NCBI RefSeq assembly: GCF_024138715.1
Contig: NZ_CP092074.1
Coordinates: forward strand, 2,852,001 to 2,916,000
Direction: 5' to 3'
Length of the DNA: 64,000 bases
Origin: Emticicia sp. 21SJ11W-3
GTDB lineage: Bacteria > Bacteroidota > Bacteroidia > Cytophagales > Spirosomataceae
Shown one piece after another: positions 1 through 9,549 of the stretch (the stretch's first letter is position 1; every line of letters begins with the position of its first letter). Made by a program: the position numbers and the translations under genes. Below the pieces are notes generated by a model. That model was not told where the DNA came from and made no database searches. It saw only the letters and a list, made by a program, of their open reading frames with translations.

Positions 1-131
1 TAAAGAAGTTTTTGGTTGTGGTTGGTTTCATAATTAAGAATTTTCAATTCAAAAATATACTACCAACGAATTGAATAAATTGATTTAAATCATGCTAAGA
101 TTAAAATCAATTCACTAGAGTTTTTTATTCT

Positions 132-294
132 TCTGTTGTTACTTTTCGGGCTGCAAAAAGTAACCCAAAAGCAGCCCATCATTCAAACTCGCACATTTAA
201 AAATCTGATGTATCATCTCTCTTTATCAAGTTTTTTCACTCGATTTTTAACTGTGCTCGAACAGGAATGACGTAATAAGGTATCTAATTTTTAG
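132..294. repeat. Structured intergenic repeat, copy 1
   Basis: This non-coding stretch resembles 48712-48880. It contains a short hairpin (GTTACTTTT at 138-146 against AAAAGTAAC at 156-164) and a second inverted pair with arms at 187-205 and 242-260 built around TTAAAAATC/GATTTTTAA. The second copy keeps both hairpins and the order of motifs. It is followed here, as there, by CTCCGTG-type repeat. The function is unknown. Confidence 0.6.
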
Positions 295-301
295 TTGATA
301 T

Positions 302-356
302 TCTTGACTCTGTGAAACTTCGTGCAATAACTCCGGGCAACTCCGTGGTTAATTAG
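302..356. repeat. CTCCGTG-family repeat, degenerate copy
   Basis: The stretch contains CTCTGTGAAACTTCGTGCAA followed by an ACTCCGTGGTTAA motif. The same words recur at 5072-5155, 6265-6352 and 48926-49147. It directly follows the structured repeat at 132-294, the same order as near 48.9 kb. No coding potential is seen. Confidence 0.5.
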
Positions 357-388
357 CCATAATTAATTATATACCTCCATTTTGAGAA

Positions 389-417
389 AAGCTTATCATT
401 TTGATAGGCTTTTTTTG
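389..417 (+). terminator. Putative intrinsic terminator
   Basis: An inverted repeat AAGCTTATCA / TGATAGGCTT (one G-T wobble) with a short TTT loop is followed by a run of seven T. It lies before the kdp operon. It could end a transcript that enters the window from the left, although no coding region is seen in the first 388 bases. Confidence 0.55.
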
Positions 418-485
418 TTGGCACCGCCCCTTTACATAACAATAAACAGCTCATTATCAATTACTTGCAAAATTCATTTACAATC

Positions 486-502
486 AGGCACAAAGATTGG
501 CA
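486..502 (+). promoter_or_regulatory. Candidate sigma-54-type promoter of the kdp operon
   Basis: The sequence aGGCAC-N5-TTGgCA resembles the -24/-12 consensus TGGCAC-N5-TTGCA, with the first base and the C of the -12 GC deviating. It sits 31 bases before the first small ORF of the kdp operon. The call is inference from a two-mismatch match. A weaker alternative (TGGCAC at 419-424) has a poor -12 half. Confidence 0.3.
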
Positions 503-532
503 TAAGGGTATCAGAACTAAATTAATAATACA

Positions 533-616
533 ATGGTAACGCTCATTTTAATCGTAGTTGGTGCAGCCCTGTTTGGGGTTTGCTATAAGTCTATCCACTT
601 CTTTGAAAAAATCTAA
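533..616 (+). CDS. 27-aa hydrophobic peptide upstream of kdpF
   Basis: The ATG-started ORF encodes MVTLILIVVGAALFGVCYKS followed by IHFFEKI. It has one strongly hydrophobic segment (residues 2-18) and a basic/aromatic tail, the profile of a single-pass membrane micropeptide. It ends four bases before kdpF and lies in the same direction, so it is likely co-transcribed. It resembles KdpF in size and topology but lacks the KdpF-like C-terminal LLKPEKF. It may be a second small accessory subunit of the Kdp complex; that role is inference from position only. Confidence 0.5.
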   Translation: MVTLILIVVGAALFGVCYKSIHFFEKI

Positions 617-620
617 AACC

Positions 621-698
621 ATGACAGCACTATTCATTTTATCGATGTTGGTTTTCGGATACCTAGTGTATGTATTGCTTAAACCTGAAAAATTCTGA
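621..698 (+). CDS. kdpF: KdpF, small subunit of K+-transporting ATPase
   Basis: The 25-residue protein has one membrane segment and ends in YVLLKPEKF, close to the typical KdpF tail (YLLxALLxPExF). KdpF is a lipid-exposed stabilising subunit of the KdpFABC high-affinity potassium pump. The ORF precedes kdpA by five bases, the usual operon order. It is too short for ordinary ORF callers but the C-terminal motif and position make the identification good. Confidence 0.85.
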   Translation: MTALFILSMLVFGYLVYVLLKPEKF

Positions 699-703
699 AT
701 CTT

Positions 704-2431
704 ATGAACACTGAAATATCAGGCATCATTGCCCTCTTTGTGGTTACGCTATTGCTGGCCATCCCCTTCGGAAAATACATTGCGCGGGTTTATTCGGGCG
801 AAAAAACACTGCTAGACCCCGTTTTTAACCCCATAGAGAAACTTTTCTATCGTTTCAGCGGCATAGACGCTAACCGGGAAATGAACTGGAAAGAACACCT
901 GACAGCCCTGTTGGGCATCAACTTTGTCTGGTTTTTTCTAAGCATGTTTTTATTGATGAACCAGGGCTGGTTGCCGCTCAATCCGGACGGTAACCCGTCT
1001 ATGTCGCCCGATTTGGCTTTTAATACGGCCATTTCTTTTATTGTCAACTGTAACCTGCAACACTATTCAGGCGAAACCGGGGTTTCTTATCTTACCCAAT
1101 TAATAGGGCTAATGTACCTGCACTTTGTATCGGCTGCTACGGGTATGGCAGCGGGCGCGGTTCTTTTCAACGCCATGCGCGAACGCCAGGCCGATAAGCT
1201 GGGCAACTTTTATAACTATTTTCTGAAAAGCTGCACACGCATTTTGTTGCCGTTATCAATTGTTGTAGCCATCATTCTTACTTTCAATGGCACACCCATG
1301 ACCTTTGAAGGAAAAGACACCATAACCACCTTACAGGGCGACTTGGTGCAGGTTTCAAGAGGCCCGGCGGCGGCTTTTGTGGCTATTAAGCACCTGGGCA
1401 CCAATGGCGGGGGTTTCTTTGGGGCTAACTCGGCGCATCCTTTAGAAAACCCCAATTATTTTACCAACGCCGTTGAGATGGTATCGCAGATGATTATCCC
1501 TTTCGCATTCATTTTTGCATTGGGTTATTACCTGAAACGTAAAAAACTGGCCTGGAGCATCTTCGGTGTTATGACCGTCGGCTTTCTGCTACTTACCATA
1601 CCCACCGTTATAGCCGAAATAAATGGCAGCCCGGCTATTCAGCACCTGGGCGTAGCACAACCAACCGGAAGCATGGAAGGTAAAGAGGTCAGGTTTGGCA
1701 CGGCTGCATCGGGCTACTGGAGCATCGCCACCACGGTTATTTCAACCGGGTCGGTCAATAGCATGCACGACAGCAGTATGCCGCTTTCAGGCGCTATGCA
1801 GTTGCTGGCCATGATGGTAAACGCCTTTTATGGCGGTTGCGGGGTTGGCCTGCTTAACTACTACGTATTTATTATTCTGGGTGTGTTTATTTCCGGTCTG
1901 ATGGTCGGCCGTACACCTGAGTTTTTGGGTAAAAAAGTAGAAGCCAGAGAAGTAAAAATTGCGGCAGTTATTGCCATTCTGCACCCATTGCTTATACTGG
2001 CAGGTACGGCCATGGCCGCCTACTTTGCAGCCAATAACACGGCAATGGGCTGGTGGTTTAATGGCAACGCCACAGGCTGGCTCAACAACCCGGGGTATCA
2101 TGGTTTTTCTGAAATGCTTTATGAATATACATCCAGCGCGGCCAATAACGGTAGCGGTTTTGAAGGCCTGGGCGACAATAACCCTTTCTGGAACATCAGC
2201 ACCGGCATTGTGCTGCTACTGAGCAGATACCTGCCTATTATTGGCCCGGTGGCTATTGCAGGCCTGCTGGCTGGCAAAAAGTATATACCCGAAAGTGCCG
2301 GAACGCTTAAAACAGATACCTCGACTTTTGCTATTATGACCTTTGCCGTAATAGCCATCATTGCTGCGTTGTCGTTTTTCCCTGCTTTGGCTTTAGGGCC
2401 TTTGGCAGAACATTTTACGCTATTTAAATAA
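704..2431 (+). CDS. kdpA: KdpA, K+-binding channel-like subunit
   Basis: The 575-aa polytopic inner-membrane protein matches KdpA, the potassium-translocating subunit of KdpFABC and a member of the SKT superfamily. The four selectivity-filter loops are recognisable: [10 protein letters not shown] (about residue 114), [14 protein letters not shown] (about 233), GSVNSMHDS (about 350) and ANNGSGF (about 480). Length is close to the roughly 560 aa usual for the family. It starts five bases after kdpF and is followed by kdpB after an eight-base gap, so one transcript is expected. It should be induced by K+ limitation through the two sensor genes downstream. Confidence 0.97.
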   Translation: MNTEISGIIALFVVTLLLAIPFGKYIARVYSGEKTLLDPVFNPIEKLFYRFSGIDANREMNWKEHLTALLGINFVWFFLSMFLLMNQGWLPLNPDGNPSMSPDLAFNTAISFIVNCNLQHYSGETGVSYLTQLIGLMYLHFVSAATGMAAGAVLFNAMRERQADKLGNFYNYFLKSCTRILLPLSIVVAIILTFNGTPMTFEGKDTITTLQGDLVQVSRGPAAAFVAIKHLGTNGGGFFGANSAHPLENPNYFTNAVEMVSQMIIPFAFIFALGYYLKRKKLAWSIFGVMTVGFLLLTIPTVIAEINGSPAIQHLGVAQPTGSMEGKEVRFGTAASGYWSIATTVISTGSVNSMHDSSMPLSGAMQLLAMMVNAFYGGCGVGLLNYYVFIILGVFISGLMVGRTPEFLGKKVEAREVKIAAVIAILHPLLILAGTAMAAYFAANNTAMGWWFNGNATGWLNNPGYHGFSEMLYEYTSSAANNGSGFEGLGDNNPFWNISTGIVLLLSRYLPIIGPVAIAGLLAGKKYIPESAGTLKTDTSTFAIMTFAVIAIIAALSFFPALALGPLAEHFTLFK

Positions 2432-2439
2432 TTAATCCA

Positions 2440-4482
2440 ATGACCAGAAATAATAATATTTCATTGTTCGACCGCGAACTGGTAAAAGAAGCCATCGGGC
2501 AGTCGTTTATCAAACTCGATCCGCGTGTCATGTTCCGTAACCCTGTTATGTTTACGGTCGAAATCGGAACACTCATTATGTTGTTTGTTTGTATAGCCAT
2601 CTTTTTTGGTGCGGCCAACCAAGGCAGCCTTACTTACAACATTATTGTTTTCCTGATTCTGCTGGCTACTTTGTTGTTTGCCAATTTTGCCGAAGCCCTG
2701 GCCGAAGCCAGAGGTAAAGCCCAAGCCAACAGCCTGCGCAAAACCCGCGAAGAAACACCAGCCAAACTGGTGCAGACAGTAGGCGAAATGTATCTGAACG
2801 AAATTCAGATGGTACCTTCATCTCAACTCAAAAAAGGCGATGTGTTTGTATGCGAACCGGGAGACATTATACCAACCGATGGTGAGATTGTAGAAGGCCT
2901 GGCAACTATTGATGAAAGCGCCATTACGGGAGAATCAGCCCCGGTGATACGTGAGGCAGGTGGCGATAAAAGCAGTGTAACGGGTGGCACAAAAGTATTG
3001 TCTGACAAAATTAAGGTATTGGTAACCACCCAACCCGGCGAGAGTTTTCTTGATAAAATGATTGCGCTGGTAGAAGGTGCCAGCCGCCAGAAAACGCCGA
3101 ATGAAATTGCCCTTACTATTCTGCTGGCGGCTTTCACGCTCATATTTATTATTGTGTGTGTTACGCTGAAACCCTTTGCCGATTACGCCCAGACACCCAT
3201 CACCATAGCCGCGTTTATATCGCTCTTTGTTTGTCTGATACCCACTACCATCGGCGGGCTGCTGTCTGCCATCGGTATTGCCGGAATGGACAGGGCCCTT
3301 CGTGCCAATGTAATTACGAAGTCGGGCAAAGCCGTAGAAACCGCCGGAGACATTGACGTGCTGCTGCTTGATAAAACCGGTACCATTACCATAGGTAACC
3401 GTAAGGCAACACATTTTTATCCGGTAGCGGGAGTTGACGAACAGCATTTCGTTAAATTGGCTGTATTGAGTTCAATGGCCGATGAAACCCCCGAGGGTAA
3501 ATCGATCATTGATCTGGCAGGTGTGAATCTGTCAACCTACAAAATCAGCAAGCCTGTTTTTATCAAATTTACGGCCGAAACACGTAGTTCAGGTATCGAC
3601 TTTGAGGGAACAAGCATCCGCAAAGGCGCTTATGATTCTATTAAAAAGATGGTTGAAAAAGCCGGAAATGTGTTCCCTGCCGAAACGGCCGAACGCGTAA
3701 AGGTTATCTCAAGCAACGGTGGTACGCCGCTGGTAGTATCAGAAAACAACCAGGTGCTGGGGGTAATTGAGCTACAGGACATCATCAAGACCGGTATTCA
3801 GGAACGTTTCGAACGCTTGCGCAAAATGGGTGTTAAAACGGTAATGGTAACCGGAGATAATCCTTTGACAGCCAAATACATTGCCGAAAAAGCAGGGGTG
3901 GACGATTTCATTGCCGAAGCCAAACCTGAAGACAAAATGCAGTACATACGCAAAGAGCAACAGGCAGGCAAGCTGGTAGCCATGATGGGCGACGGCACCA
4001 ACGATGCCCCTGCCCTGGCACAAGCCGATGTAGGCGTAGCCATGAACAGCGGTACACAGGCAGCCAAAGAAGCAGGTAACATGGTAGACCTTGATAACGA
4101 CCCAACCAAACTGATTGAGATTGTAGAGATTGGTAAACAGTTGCTAATGACCCGTGGAACGTTAACTACCTTCTCTATCGCTAACGACGTAGCCAAGTAT
4201 TTTGCCATTGTGCCGGCCTTGTTTATTGCCACCATACCAGCCTTGCAGGGGCTTAACATCATGGGGCTGCATAGCCCTGAAAGCGCCATACTGTCGGCTG
4301 TTATTTTCAATGCCATCATCATTCCTTTGCTTATTCCATTGGCTTTGAAGGGCGTAGCCTATAAACCCATAGGTGCCAGCGCCATTCTTCGCCGCAACTT
4401 ATTAATCTACGGTTTGGGTGGTATTATAGTGCCATTCATAGGCATCAAATTAATTGACCTGGCCGTTTCACTTTTTATCTGA
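2440..4482 (+). CDS. kdpB: KdpB, P-type ATPase subunit
   Basis: The 680-aa class P1A ATPase energises K+ import through KdpA. Visible motifs are the actuator loop TGES (about residues 166-169), the phosphorylation motif DKTGTIT with Asp about residue 311, and the hinge motif [10 protein letters not shown] followed by [20 protein letters not shown]. Membrane segments flank these as in the family. The stop lies eight bases before the kdpC start. Nothing is missing and length is normal. Confidence 0.97.
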   Translation: MTRNNNISLFDRELVKEAIGQSFIKLDPRVMFRNPVMFTVEIGTLIMLFVCIAIFFGAANQGSLTYNIIVFLILLATLLFANFAEALAEARGKAQANSLRKTREETPAKLVQTVGEMYLNEIQMVPSSQLKKGDVFVCEPGDIIPTDGEIVEGLATIDESAITGESAPVIREAGGDKSSVTGGTKVLSDKIKVLVTTQPGESFLDKMIALVEGASRQKTPNEIALTILLAAFTLIFIIVCVTLKPFADYAQTPITIAAFISLFVCLIPTTIGGLLSAIGIAGMDRALRANVITKSGKAVETAGDIDVLLLDKTGTITIGNRKATHFYPVAGVDEQHFVKLAVLSSMADETPEGKSIIDLAGVNLSTYKISKPVFIKFTAETRSSGIDFEGTSIRKGAYDSIKKMVEKAGNVFPAETAERVKVISSNGGTPLVVSENNQVLGVIELQDIIKTGIQERFERLRKMGVKTVMVTGDNPLTAKYIAEKAGVDDFIAEAKPEDKMQYIRKEQQAGKLVAMMGDGTNDAPALAQADVGVAMNSGTQAAKEAGNMVDLDNDPTKLIEIVEIGKQLLMTRGTLTTFSIANDVAKYFAIVPALFIATIPALQGLNIMGLHSPESAILSAVIFNAIIIPLLIPLALKGVAYKPIGASAILRRNLLIYGLGGIIVPFIGIKLIDLAVSLFI

Positions 4483-4489
4483 TACAATC

Positions 4490-5050
4490 ATGAAAACCAT
4501 ATTTTCAGCCATACGTCTTACATTGATAAGCATGGTGTTATTCGCAGTCATTTATCCGCTTGTTATTACAGGTTTTGCACAATTAGCGCCCAACAAAGGC
4601 AAGGGCGAAACCGTTACCGTTAACGGTAAAACAGTAGGTTACAAACTATTGGGACAATCGTTTACAGCAGACAAATACTTCTGGAGCCGCCCGTCTGCTG
4701 TTGCCTATAACTCGGCCGGGTCTGCCGGTAGTAACAAAGGCCCAACCAATGCCGAATACCTGGCCACCGTACAAAGCCGCATAGATACGTTTATGGTGCA
4801 TAATCCTGAGGTTAAGAAATCGGCCATCACTGCCGAAATGGTAACGGCATCAGGCAGCGGCCTTGACCCGGACATATCGCCTGAATCGGCCAGAATACAG
4901 GTAAAACGTATTGCCGCAGCAAGGCATATTGGCGAAGATAAGATTTTAGCGCTGATTGAATCGCACACACAAAAACCATTGTTAGGCCTTTTCGGCCCTG
5001 AAGCCGTGAATGTTTTAGCGTTGAATGTGGCTTTAGATGAGTTGAAGTAA
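4490..5050 (+). CDS. kdpC: KdpC, K+-ATPase chaperone-like subunit
   Basis: The 186-aa protein has one N-terminal membrane helix (about residues 8-28) and a periplasmic domain with the KdpC signatures GQSFTADKYFWSRPSA, SGSGLDPDISPESA and LALNVALDEL. The ATG at 4490 is chosen because it gives a normal KdpC N-terminus (MKTIFSAIRLT) eight bases after kdpB; a longer reading frame would run back into kdpB. KdpC stabilises ATP binding in the KdpFABC complex. Confidence 0.95.
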   Translation: MKTIFSAIRLTLISMVLFAVIYPLVITGFAQLAPNKGKGETVTVNGKTVGYKLLGQSFTADKYFWSRPSAVAYNSAGSAGSNKGPTNAEYLATVQSRIDTFMVHNPEVKKSAITAEMVTASGSGLDPDISPESARIQVKRIAAARHIGEDKILALIESHTQKPLLGLFGPEAVNVLALNVALDELK

Positions 5051-5087
5051 CCCAATTTTTATTTAACCGCTGAGTTGCACAGAGTTA

Positions 5088-5153
5088 ACCACGGAGTTTC
5101 AAAGAGTCTTTTCTCCGTGGCACTCCGTGCAAAACCCGGCGAAACTCCGTGGT
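5088..5153. repeat. Intercistronic CTCCGTG hairpin (kdpC-porin)
   Basis: ACCACGGAGTTTC at 5088-5100 is the exact reverse complement of GAAACTCCGTGGT at 5141-5153. The enclosed 40 bases contain further CTCCGTG words. The element sits inside the presumed kdp transcript, so it could fold in the mRNA and attenuate or protect it. It belongs to the family seen at 302, 6265 and 48926. Confidence 0.65.
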
Positions 5154-5200
5154 AAAACAGGCCTTAGTGCAATGCTTAAACCCAAAAAAAGTACAACAAA

Positions 5201-6256
5201 ATGAAAAAAATAATAGCAGCGGCATTGATGCTCATGGTTTTAAGAGCCCATGCACAAGAAAACAAACCACTCACTTTTTCGGGCTATGTAGAAACCTATT
5301 ACAGTTATGATTTCAGCAAGCCCGGTAATCATGAAAAAGCGCCATTTTTGTATAACCACAACCGCCACAACGAACTAAACCTGAATCTGGGTTTGCTGAA
5401 AGCAGCTTATGCCACAGATAAAGTAAGAGCCAATGTGGGCATAATGGCGGGAACTTATGCGCAGTATAATATGACGGCCGAGCAGGGGTTGCTAAAAAAT
5501 GTATATGAAGCCAACGTGGGCGTTAAAGTATCGGGCAAAAACAACCTGTGGGTAGATGCGGGCATTATGCCGTCGCACATTGGTTTTGAGAGCGCCATCG
5601 GTAAAGACTCCTGGAACCTGACCAGAAGCCTGCTGGCCGAAAACTCGCCTTATTATGAATCTGGCGTGCGGCTGTCTTATACCTCGGCCAATGAAAAATG
5701 GTATCTGGCCGGGTTGGTACTGAACGGCTGGCAGCGGATTCAGCGTGTGCCGGGTAACCAGACACCGGCTTTTGGTACGCAGATTACCTATAAGCCCAAT
5801 AGTAATGTTACACTTAACTGGAGCAGCTATGCAGGCAATGAGCAACCCGATAGCCTACGCCGCTGGCGGTACTTCAATAACGTTTACGGGCAGTTTCAGA
5901 TTAATAAAAAACTGGGTTTAATAACAGGGTTTGACTTCGGTATTGAGCAAAAAACAAACGGAAGCACCCGGTACAACCATTGGTTATCTCCTGTTCTGAT
6001 TGTGTGTTATTCGGCCACCGACAAACTAAGGCTGGCTGCCCGTGCCGAGTATTATCAGGATAAAAACGGCGTGATAATTGCCACTGGTACAGCCAATGGT
6101 TTTCAGACGCTCGGTTACTCATTGAACATGGATTATGCCCTGGCCAATAATCTTTTATGGCGCGTGGAAGGCCGCCTGCTTGATAGCAAAGACAGGATTT
6201 TTGATAATAAAAGTCAGGTAGTTTATTTAACCAGCGCTTTGTGTTTTAGTTTTTAA
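5201..6256 (+). CDS. Outer-membrane beta-barrel porin of the kdp operon
   Basis: The 351-aa protein starts with a signal peptide (MKKIIAAALMLMVLRAHAQ) followed by alternating hydrophobic/polar strands rich in Tyr and Asn, and ends in aromatic residues (ALCFSF), typical of a Gram-negative porin. It resembles the OmpL-like porin-2 group (BBP2). A porin in this position, between kdpC and the sensor gene, is a recurring Bacteroidota arrangement as I recall. Its probable job is K+ passage through the outer membrane; that is inference from context. Confidence 0.8.
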   Translation: MKKIIAAALMLMVLRAHAQENKPLTFSGYVETYYSYDFSKPGNHEKAPFLYNHNRHNELNLNLGLLKAAYATDKVRANVGIMAGTYAQYNMTAEQGLLKNVYEANVGVKVSGKNNLWVDAGIMPSHIGFESAIGKDSWNLTRSLLAENSPYYESGVRLSYTSANEKWYLAGLVLNGWQRIQRVPGNQTPAFGTQITYKPNSNVTLNWSSYAGNEQPDSLRRWRYFNNVYGQFQINKKLGLITGFDFGIEQKTNGSTRYNHWLSPVLIVCYSATDKLRLAARAEYYQDKNGVIIATGTANGFQTLGYSLNMDYALANNLLWRVEGRLLDSKDRIFDNKSQVVYLTSALCFSF

Positions 6257-6288
6257 ACATTTTAACCACGGAGGAACGCGGAGTTAAG

Positions 6289-6330
6289 GCACGGAGTATC
6301 ACTGAGGATAGATTCAGTGATACTCCGTGT
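6289..6330. repeat. Intercistronic CTCCGTG hairpin (porin-kdpD)
   Basis: ACGGAGTATCACTGA at 6291-6305 pairs perfectly with TCAGTGATACTCCGT at 6314-6328 and extends one or two pairs outward, giving a stem of 15-17 bp with an eight-base loop. Flanking bases 6265-6288 and 6331-6352 carry further family words. It lies between the porin stop and the KdpD start without a T-run, so it is more likely a processing or attenuation structure than a full terminator. Confidence 0.65.
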
Positions 6331-6369
6331 AACCCTTCGTGCAACTCTCTGGTAAAACAAAATTACATC

Positions 6370-7494
6370 ATGCCTAACAAAGAAGAGAACGTACAGCATT
6401 TTCTGGATTTAATCCGGAAGTCGCGGCAGGGAAAATTTAAAGTTTACATTGGTATGAGCGCCGGTGTAGGCAAGACTTTTCGTATGTTACAAGAGGCCCA
6501 TTCTTTGCTACGTAACGGCATTGATGTAAAAATTGGCTATATTGAAACCCATTTACGGAAAGAAACTCATGATTTGCTGGACGGCCTGCCGGTTATTCCG
6601 CGCCGGAAGATATTCTACAAAGGCAAAGAGCTGGAAGAACTGGACGTGCAGGCGGTTATTAATCTGCGGCCGGAGGTAGTAATAATTGACGAGCTGGCAC
6701 ATACCAATATTGAAGGCAGCAAGAACGAAAAACGCTGGCAGGATGTGCTGGAAGTACTGGAAGCAGGCATTAATGTAATAAGCGCTGTAAATATACAGCA
6801 CATTGAGAGCCTAAACGAAGAAATAAAAGATATAACAGGCATTGAGGTAAAAGAGCGCATTCCTGACAGTGTGCTACGGATGGCCGATGAGGTGGTGAAT
6901 ATAGACCTGACAGCCGATGAACTGATAACCCGCCTGAAAGAAGGGAAAATATACACGCCAGACAAAGTACCTATGGCGCTGAACAACTTCTTTAAGGCTG
7001 ACCAAATTTTGCAACTGCGCGAACTGGCACTGAAAGAAGTGGCCAGCCAGGTAGAAAGAAAAGTTGAAACCGAAATACCCAGAAGTACGGCTATACGCCA
7101 CGAAAAATTTCTGGCCTGTATCAGCAGCAATGAAAAAACAGCTAAAAATGTAATCAGAAAAACTGCCCGGCTGGCCAGTTATTACAACAGCAAATGGTAT
7201 GTATTGTATGTGCAAACGCCCAAAGAAAGCAACGATAAAATAGCGCTCGACAAGCAGCGGCACCTGATTAATAACTTTAAACTGGCCACACAATTGGGGG
7301 CAGAGATTATAAGGGTAGAAGACCGCAACATTGCCAAGTGCATTATGGAAGTGGCCGAACAAAGGCAGATTACCACCCTTTGCATAGGCAAGCCCCACCT
7401 GAACCTTTTTAACGTGATACTATCAACCAATATATTTAATGATTTGCTCAATAAATTATCGTTTGCAGATGTAGATGTGGTGATATTGTCGTAA
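6370..7494 (+). CDS. kdpD: KdpD-type sensor lacking a kinase domain
   Basis: The 374-aa protein matches only the cytoplasmic N-terminal part of KdpD. The KdpD domain occupies about residues 18-225, with Walker A GMSAGVGKT (about 28-36) and the DELAHTN motif (about 104-110). A universal-stress-protein-like domain follows at about 245-370. The four-helix membrane part, GAF, HisKA and ATPase domains of classical KdpD are absent. The next gene supplies a separate histidine kinase, so signal input and kinase activity are split over two proteins. No KdpE-like response regulator is in the window. Confidence 0.9.
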   Translation: MPNKEENVQHFLDLIRKSRQGKFKVYIGMSAGVGKTFRMLQEAHSLLRNGIDVKIGYIETHLRKETHDLLDGLPVIPRRKIFYKGKELEELDVQAVINLRPEVVIIDELAHTNIEGSKNEKRWQDVLEVLEAGINVISAVNIQHIESLNEEIKDITGIEVKERIPDSVLRMADEVVNIDLTADELITRLKEGKIYTPDKVPMALNNFFKADQILQLRELALKEVASQVERKVETEIPRSTAIRHEKFLACISSNEKTAKNVIRKTARLASYYNSKWYVLYVQTPKESNDKIALDKQRHLINNFKLATQLGAEIIRVEDRNIAKCIMEVAEQRQITTLCIGKPHLNLFNVILSTNIFNDLLNKLSFADVDVVILS

Positions 7495-7532
7495 GCAAAC
7501 CCCTAGCCCCTAAAGGGGGAAGAAACAGATTA

Positions 7533-7654
7533 GCAGAGCCGCATTGCGATGCGGCTTCAGGGGATAAATGGGTGCAATAAATGAATAATTGCCTCTCAAT
7601 TCTTATCATCAACTGAACAGACAGGCCTTGAGCCGTAATGCATTTCGGCTCTAC
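7533..7654. repeat. REP pair (inverted), RAYT family
   Basis: Two REP-like palindromes face each other. The left one is a GCAG tag (7533-7536) followed by AGCCGCATTGCGATGCGGCT (7537-7556). The right one is AGCCGTAATGCATTTCGGCT (7631-7650, one internal mismatch) followed by CTAC (7651-7654). Tag plus palindrome matches the elements flanking the transposase at 18237-18782. The pair fills the gap between the KdpD-like gene and the histidine kinase gene. Confidence 0.75.
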
Positions 7655-7689
7655 AAACAAATAATCAAATTTATCAATCCAACATTGAT

Positions 7690-9429
7690 ATGAAAATAAG
7701 AACCAAACTGACCCTGGGTGTAGGACTGCTTTTTATACTCATTACCCTGCTTACATTTGTAGGGGCACGGTATATTAATGCCCTGAAAAATGATACAGAG
7801 AATATTCTGGAGGCCAATTACATTACCCTTGAGTATGCTCGTGATATGCTGATGGCCCTGGACGAAGTAACCTCAGACTCCACCGCCATGAATATACTTG
7901 AAGAGAACCTGAAAAAGCAACAGGCAAACATTACAGAAATTGGTGAACGAGAAGCCACCCGGCAATTACTTGGGCATTTTAAAATGTTGCAGGCCAACAG
8001 GGCTGAGGAGTCTGTTCATTTACTGATAAGAAAAGACATTGCAGAAATTATGCGCCTGAACATGGAGGCCATTCAGCGCAAAAGCAATGTGGCCAAGCAA
8101 ACGGCAGCCTCAGCTACCATCTGGGTAGCAACTACGGGTACGCTTTGTTTTCTGATTGCGTTTACCTTACTCATTAACCTGCCCGGAAATATTGCTAACC
8201 CCATCAGGAAACTTACCGAGAGCATTAAGCTGATTGCAGCCAACGATTACTCGCAAAGGGTTTATTTTGAAGACCACAACGAGTTTGGAGAACTGGCGCT
8301 TTCGTTCAATACAATGGCCGAAAAACTGGAAGAATACAATAACAGTAATTTGTCGAAGCTGCTGTTTGAAAAAAAGCGGATTGAAACGCTTATCAACAAT
8401 ATGCACGACCCGGTGATTGGCCTGGACGAAAACAAAAAAATACTTTTTGCCAACGACGAGGCCCTGAAAGTAACCGGACTAAAACCCGAACAACTGATTG
8501 GCCAACAGGCACAGGATGTGTCGCTGATGAATGACTTACTGCGCTCGCTGGTAAAAGATCTGGTACTGACACCGAGCACCGATACCCAGAGCAAAAAGCA
8601 ACCCATCAAGATTTTTGCAGATAACAAAGAGAGCTATTTTGAAAAAGAAATAATTGATATTGCTATTGTGCCTACCGGCGAAAAAGAAAAACGGCAGATA
8701 GGCCACGTAATTGTGCTTAAAAACATCACGCCTTTCAAAGAGCTTGATTTTGCCAAAACCAATTTCATAGCCACCATCTCGCATGAGCTGAAAACGCCTA
8801 TTTCAAGTATCAAAATGAGCCTGCAATTATTAGAAAACCAACAGACAGGCGCCATTAATGAAGAACAAAAACAACTGATTGACAGCATAAAAGAAGATAG
8901 CCACCGGTTGCTGAAAATAACCGGAGAACTGCTCAATCTGTCGCAGGTAGAAACGGGGAATATCCAGCTAAATATCCAGAAAAGTACGCCGTACGAAATA
9001 CTGCATTATGCCACCGAGGCCGTAAAAACTCAGGCAGCTCAAAAGAAAATAGATATTCAGACCGAGGTGCCAGAAAACCTGCCCGCTGTAAAGGCCGATA
9101 CCGAAAAAACTGCCTGGGTGCTGATTAACTTTCTGACCAACGCCATCAATTATTCACCGGAACAAAGCCGGATTACCATCAGAATCAATCAGACTGACAC
9201 GCACGTTAATTTCTCGGTAAGCGACCAGGGCAAGGGCATCGAAAAACGCTACAAAGACAAGATTTTCGACAAGTATTTTCAGGTACCGGGCAGCAATAAA
9301 TCTGGTACGGGGCTGGGGCTGGCCATCAGCAAAGAGTTTATCGAAGCCCAGAACGGCAGCATAGGTGTAGAAAGCGAAATTGGCATGGGCAGCACTTTCT
9401 ATTTTAATCTGGCTGTGGTGGAGGGGTAG
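7690..9429 (+). CDS. HAMP/PAS sensor histidine kinase of the kdp locus
   Basis: The 579-aa protein has membrane segments at about residues 9-29 and 148-168 bracketing a roughly 115-aa helical sensor region, then HAMP (about 170-222), a PAS-like domain (about 235-345), HisKA and HATPase domains. The phospho-accepting His is in FIATISHELKTP (about residue 365). ATP-binding boxes are NFLTNAINYSPE, VSDQGKGIE and GTGLGLAISKEF. It follows the kinase-less KdpD protein and probably provides the missing kinase for K+ or turgor signalling. The cognate response regulator is not in this window. Confidence 0.88.
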   Translation: MKIRTKLTLGVGLLFILITLLTFVGARYINALKNDTENILEANYITLEYARDMLMALDEVTSDSTAMNILEENLKKQQANITEIGEREATRQLLGHFKMLQANRAEESVHLLIRKDIAEIMRLNMEAIQRKSNVAKQTAASATIWVATTGTLCFLIAFTLLINLPGNIANPIRKLTESIKLIAANDYSQRVYFEDHNEFGELALSFNTMAEKLEEYNNSNLSKLLFEKKRIETLINNMHDPVIGLDENKKILFANDEALKVTGLKPEQLIGQQAQDVSLMNDLLRSLVKDLVLTPSTDTQSKKQPIKIFADNKESYFEKEIIDIAIVPTGEKEKRQIGHVIVLKNITPFKELDFAKTNFIATISHELKTPISSIKMSLQLLENQQTGAINEEQKQLIDSIKEDSHRLLKITGELLNLSQVETGNIQLNIQKSTPYEILHYATEAVKTQAAQKKIDIQTEVPENLPAVKADTEKTAWVLINFLTNAINYSPEQSRITIRINQTDTHVNFSVSDQGKGIEKRYKDKIFDKYFQVPGSNKSGTGLGLAISKEFIEAQNGSIGVESEIGMGSTFYFNLAVVEG

Positions 9430-9549
9430 AACATTTCTGCCGATACAGTGAATTAATTCGGTGAACAAGTCACACAATTTCACCAATCAAACTGCTCATT
9501 ATTCCCATACAATGTATATTTTTACAGCCTGTAATTCAACCCACATTGT

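Noticed and set aside
419-435. Alternative sigma-54 promoter (TGGCAC at 419-424)
   Set aside because: The -12 half reads CTTT instead of TTGC, a worse match than 486-502.
2935-3447. 170-aa frame opposite kdpB
   Set aside because: It is an antisense shadow of the strongly conserved kdpB frame, with no domain features.
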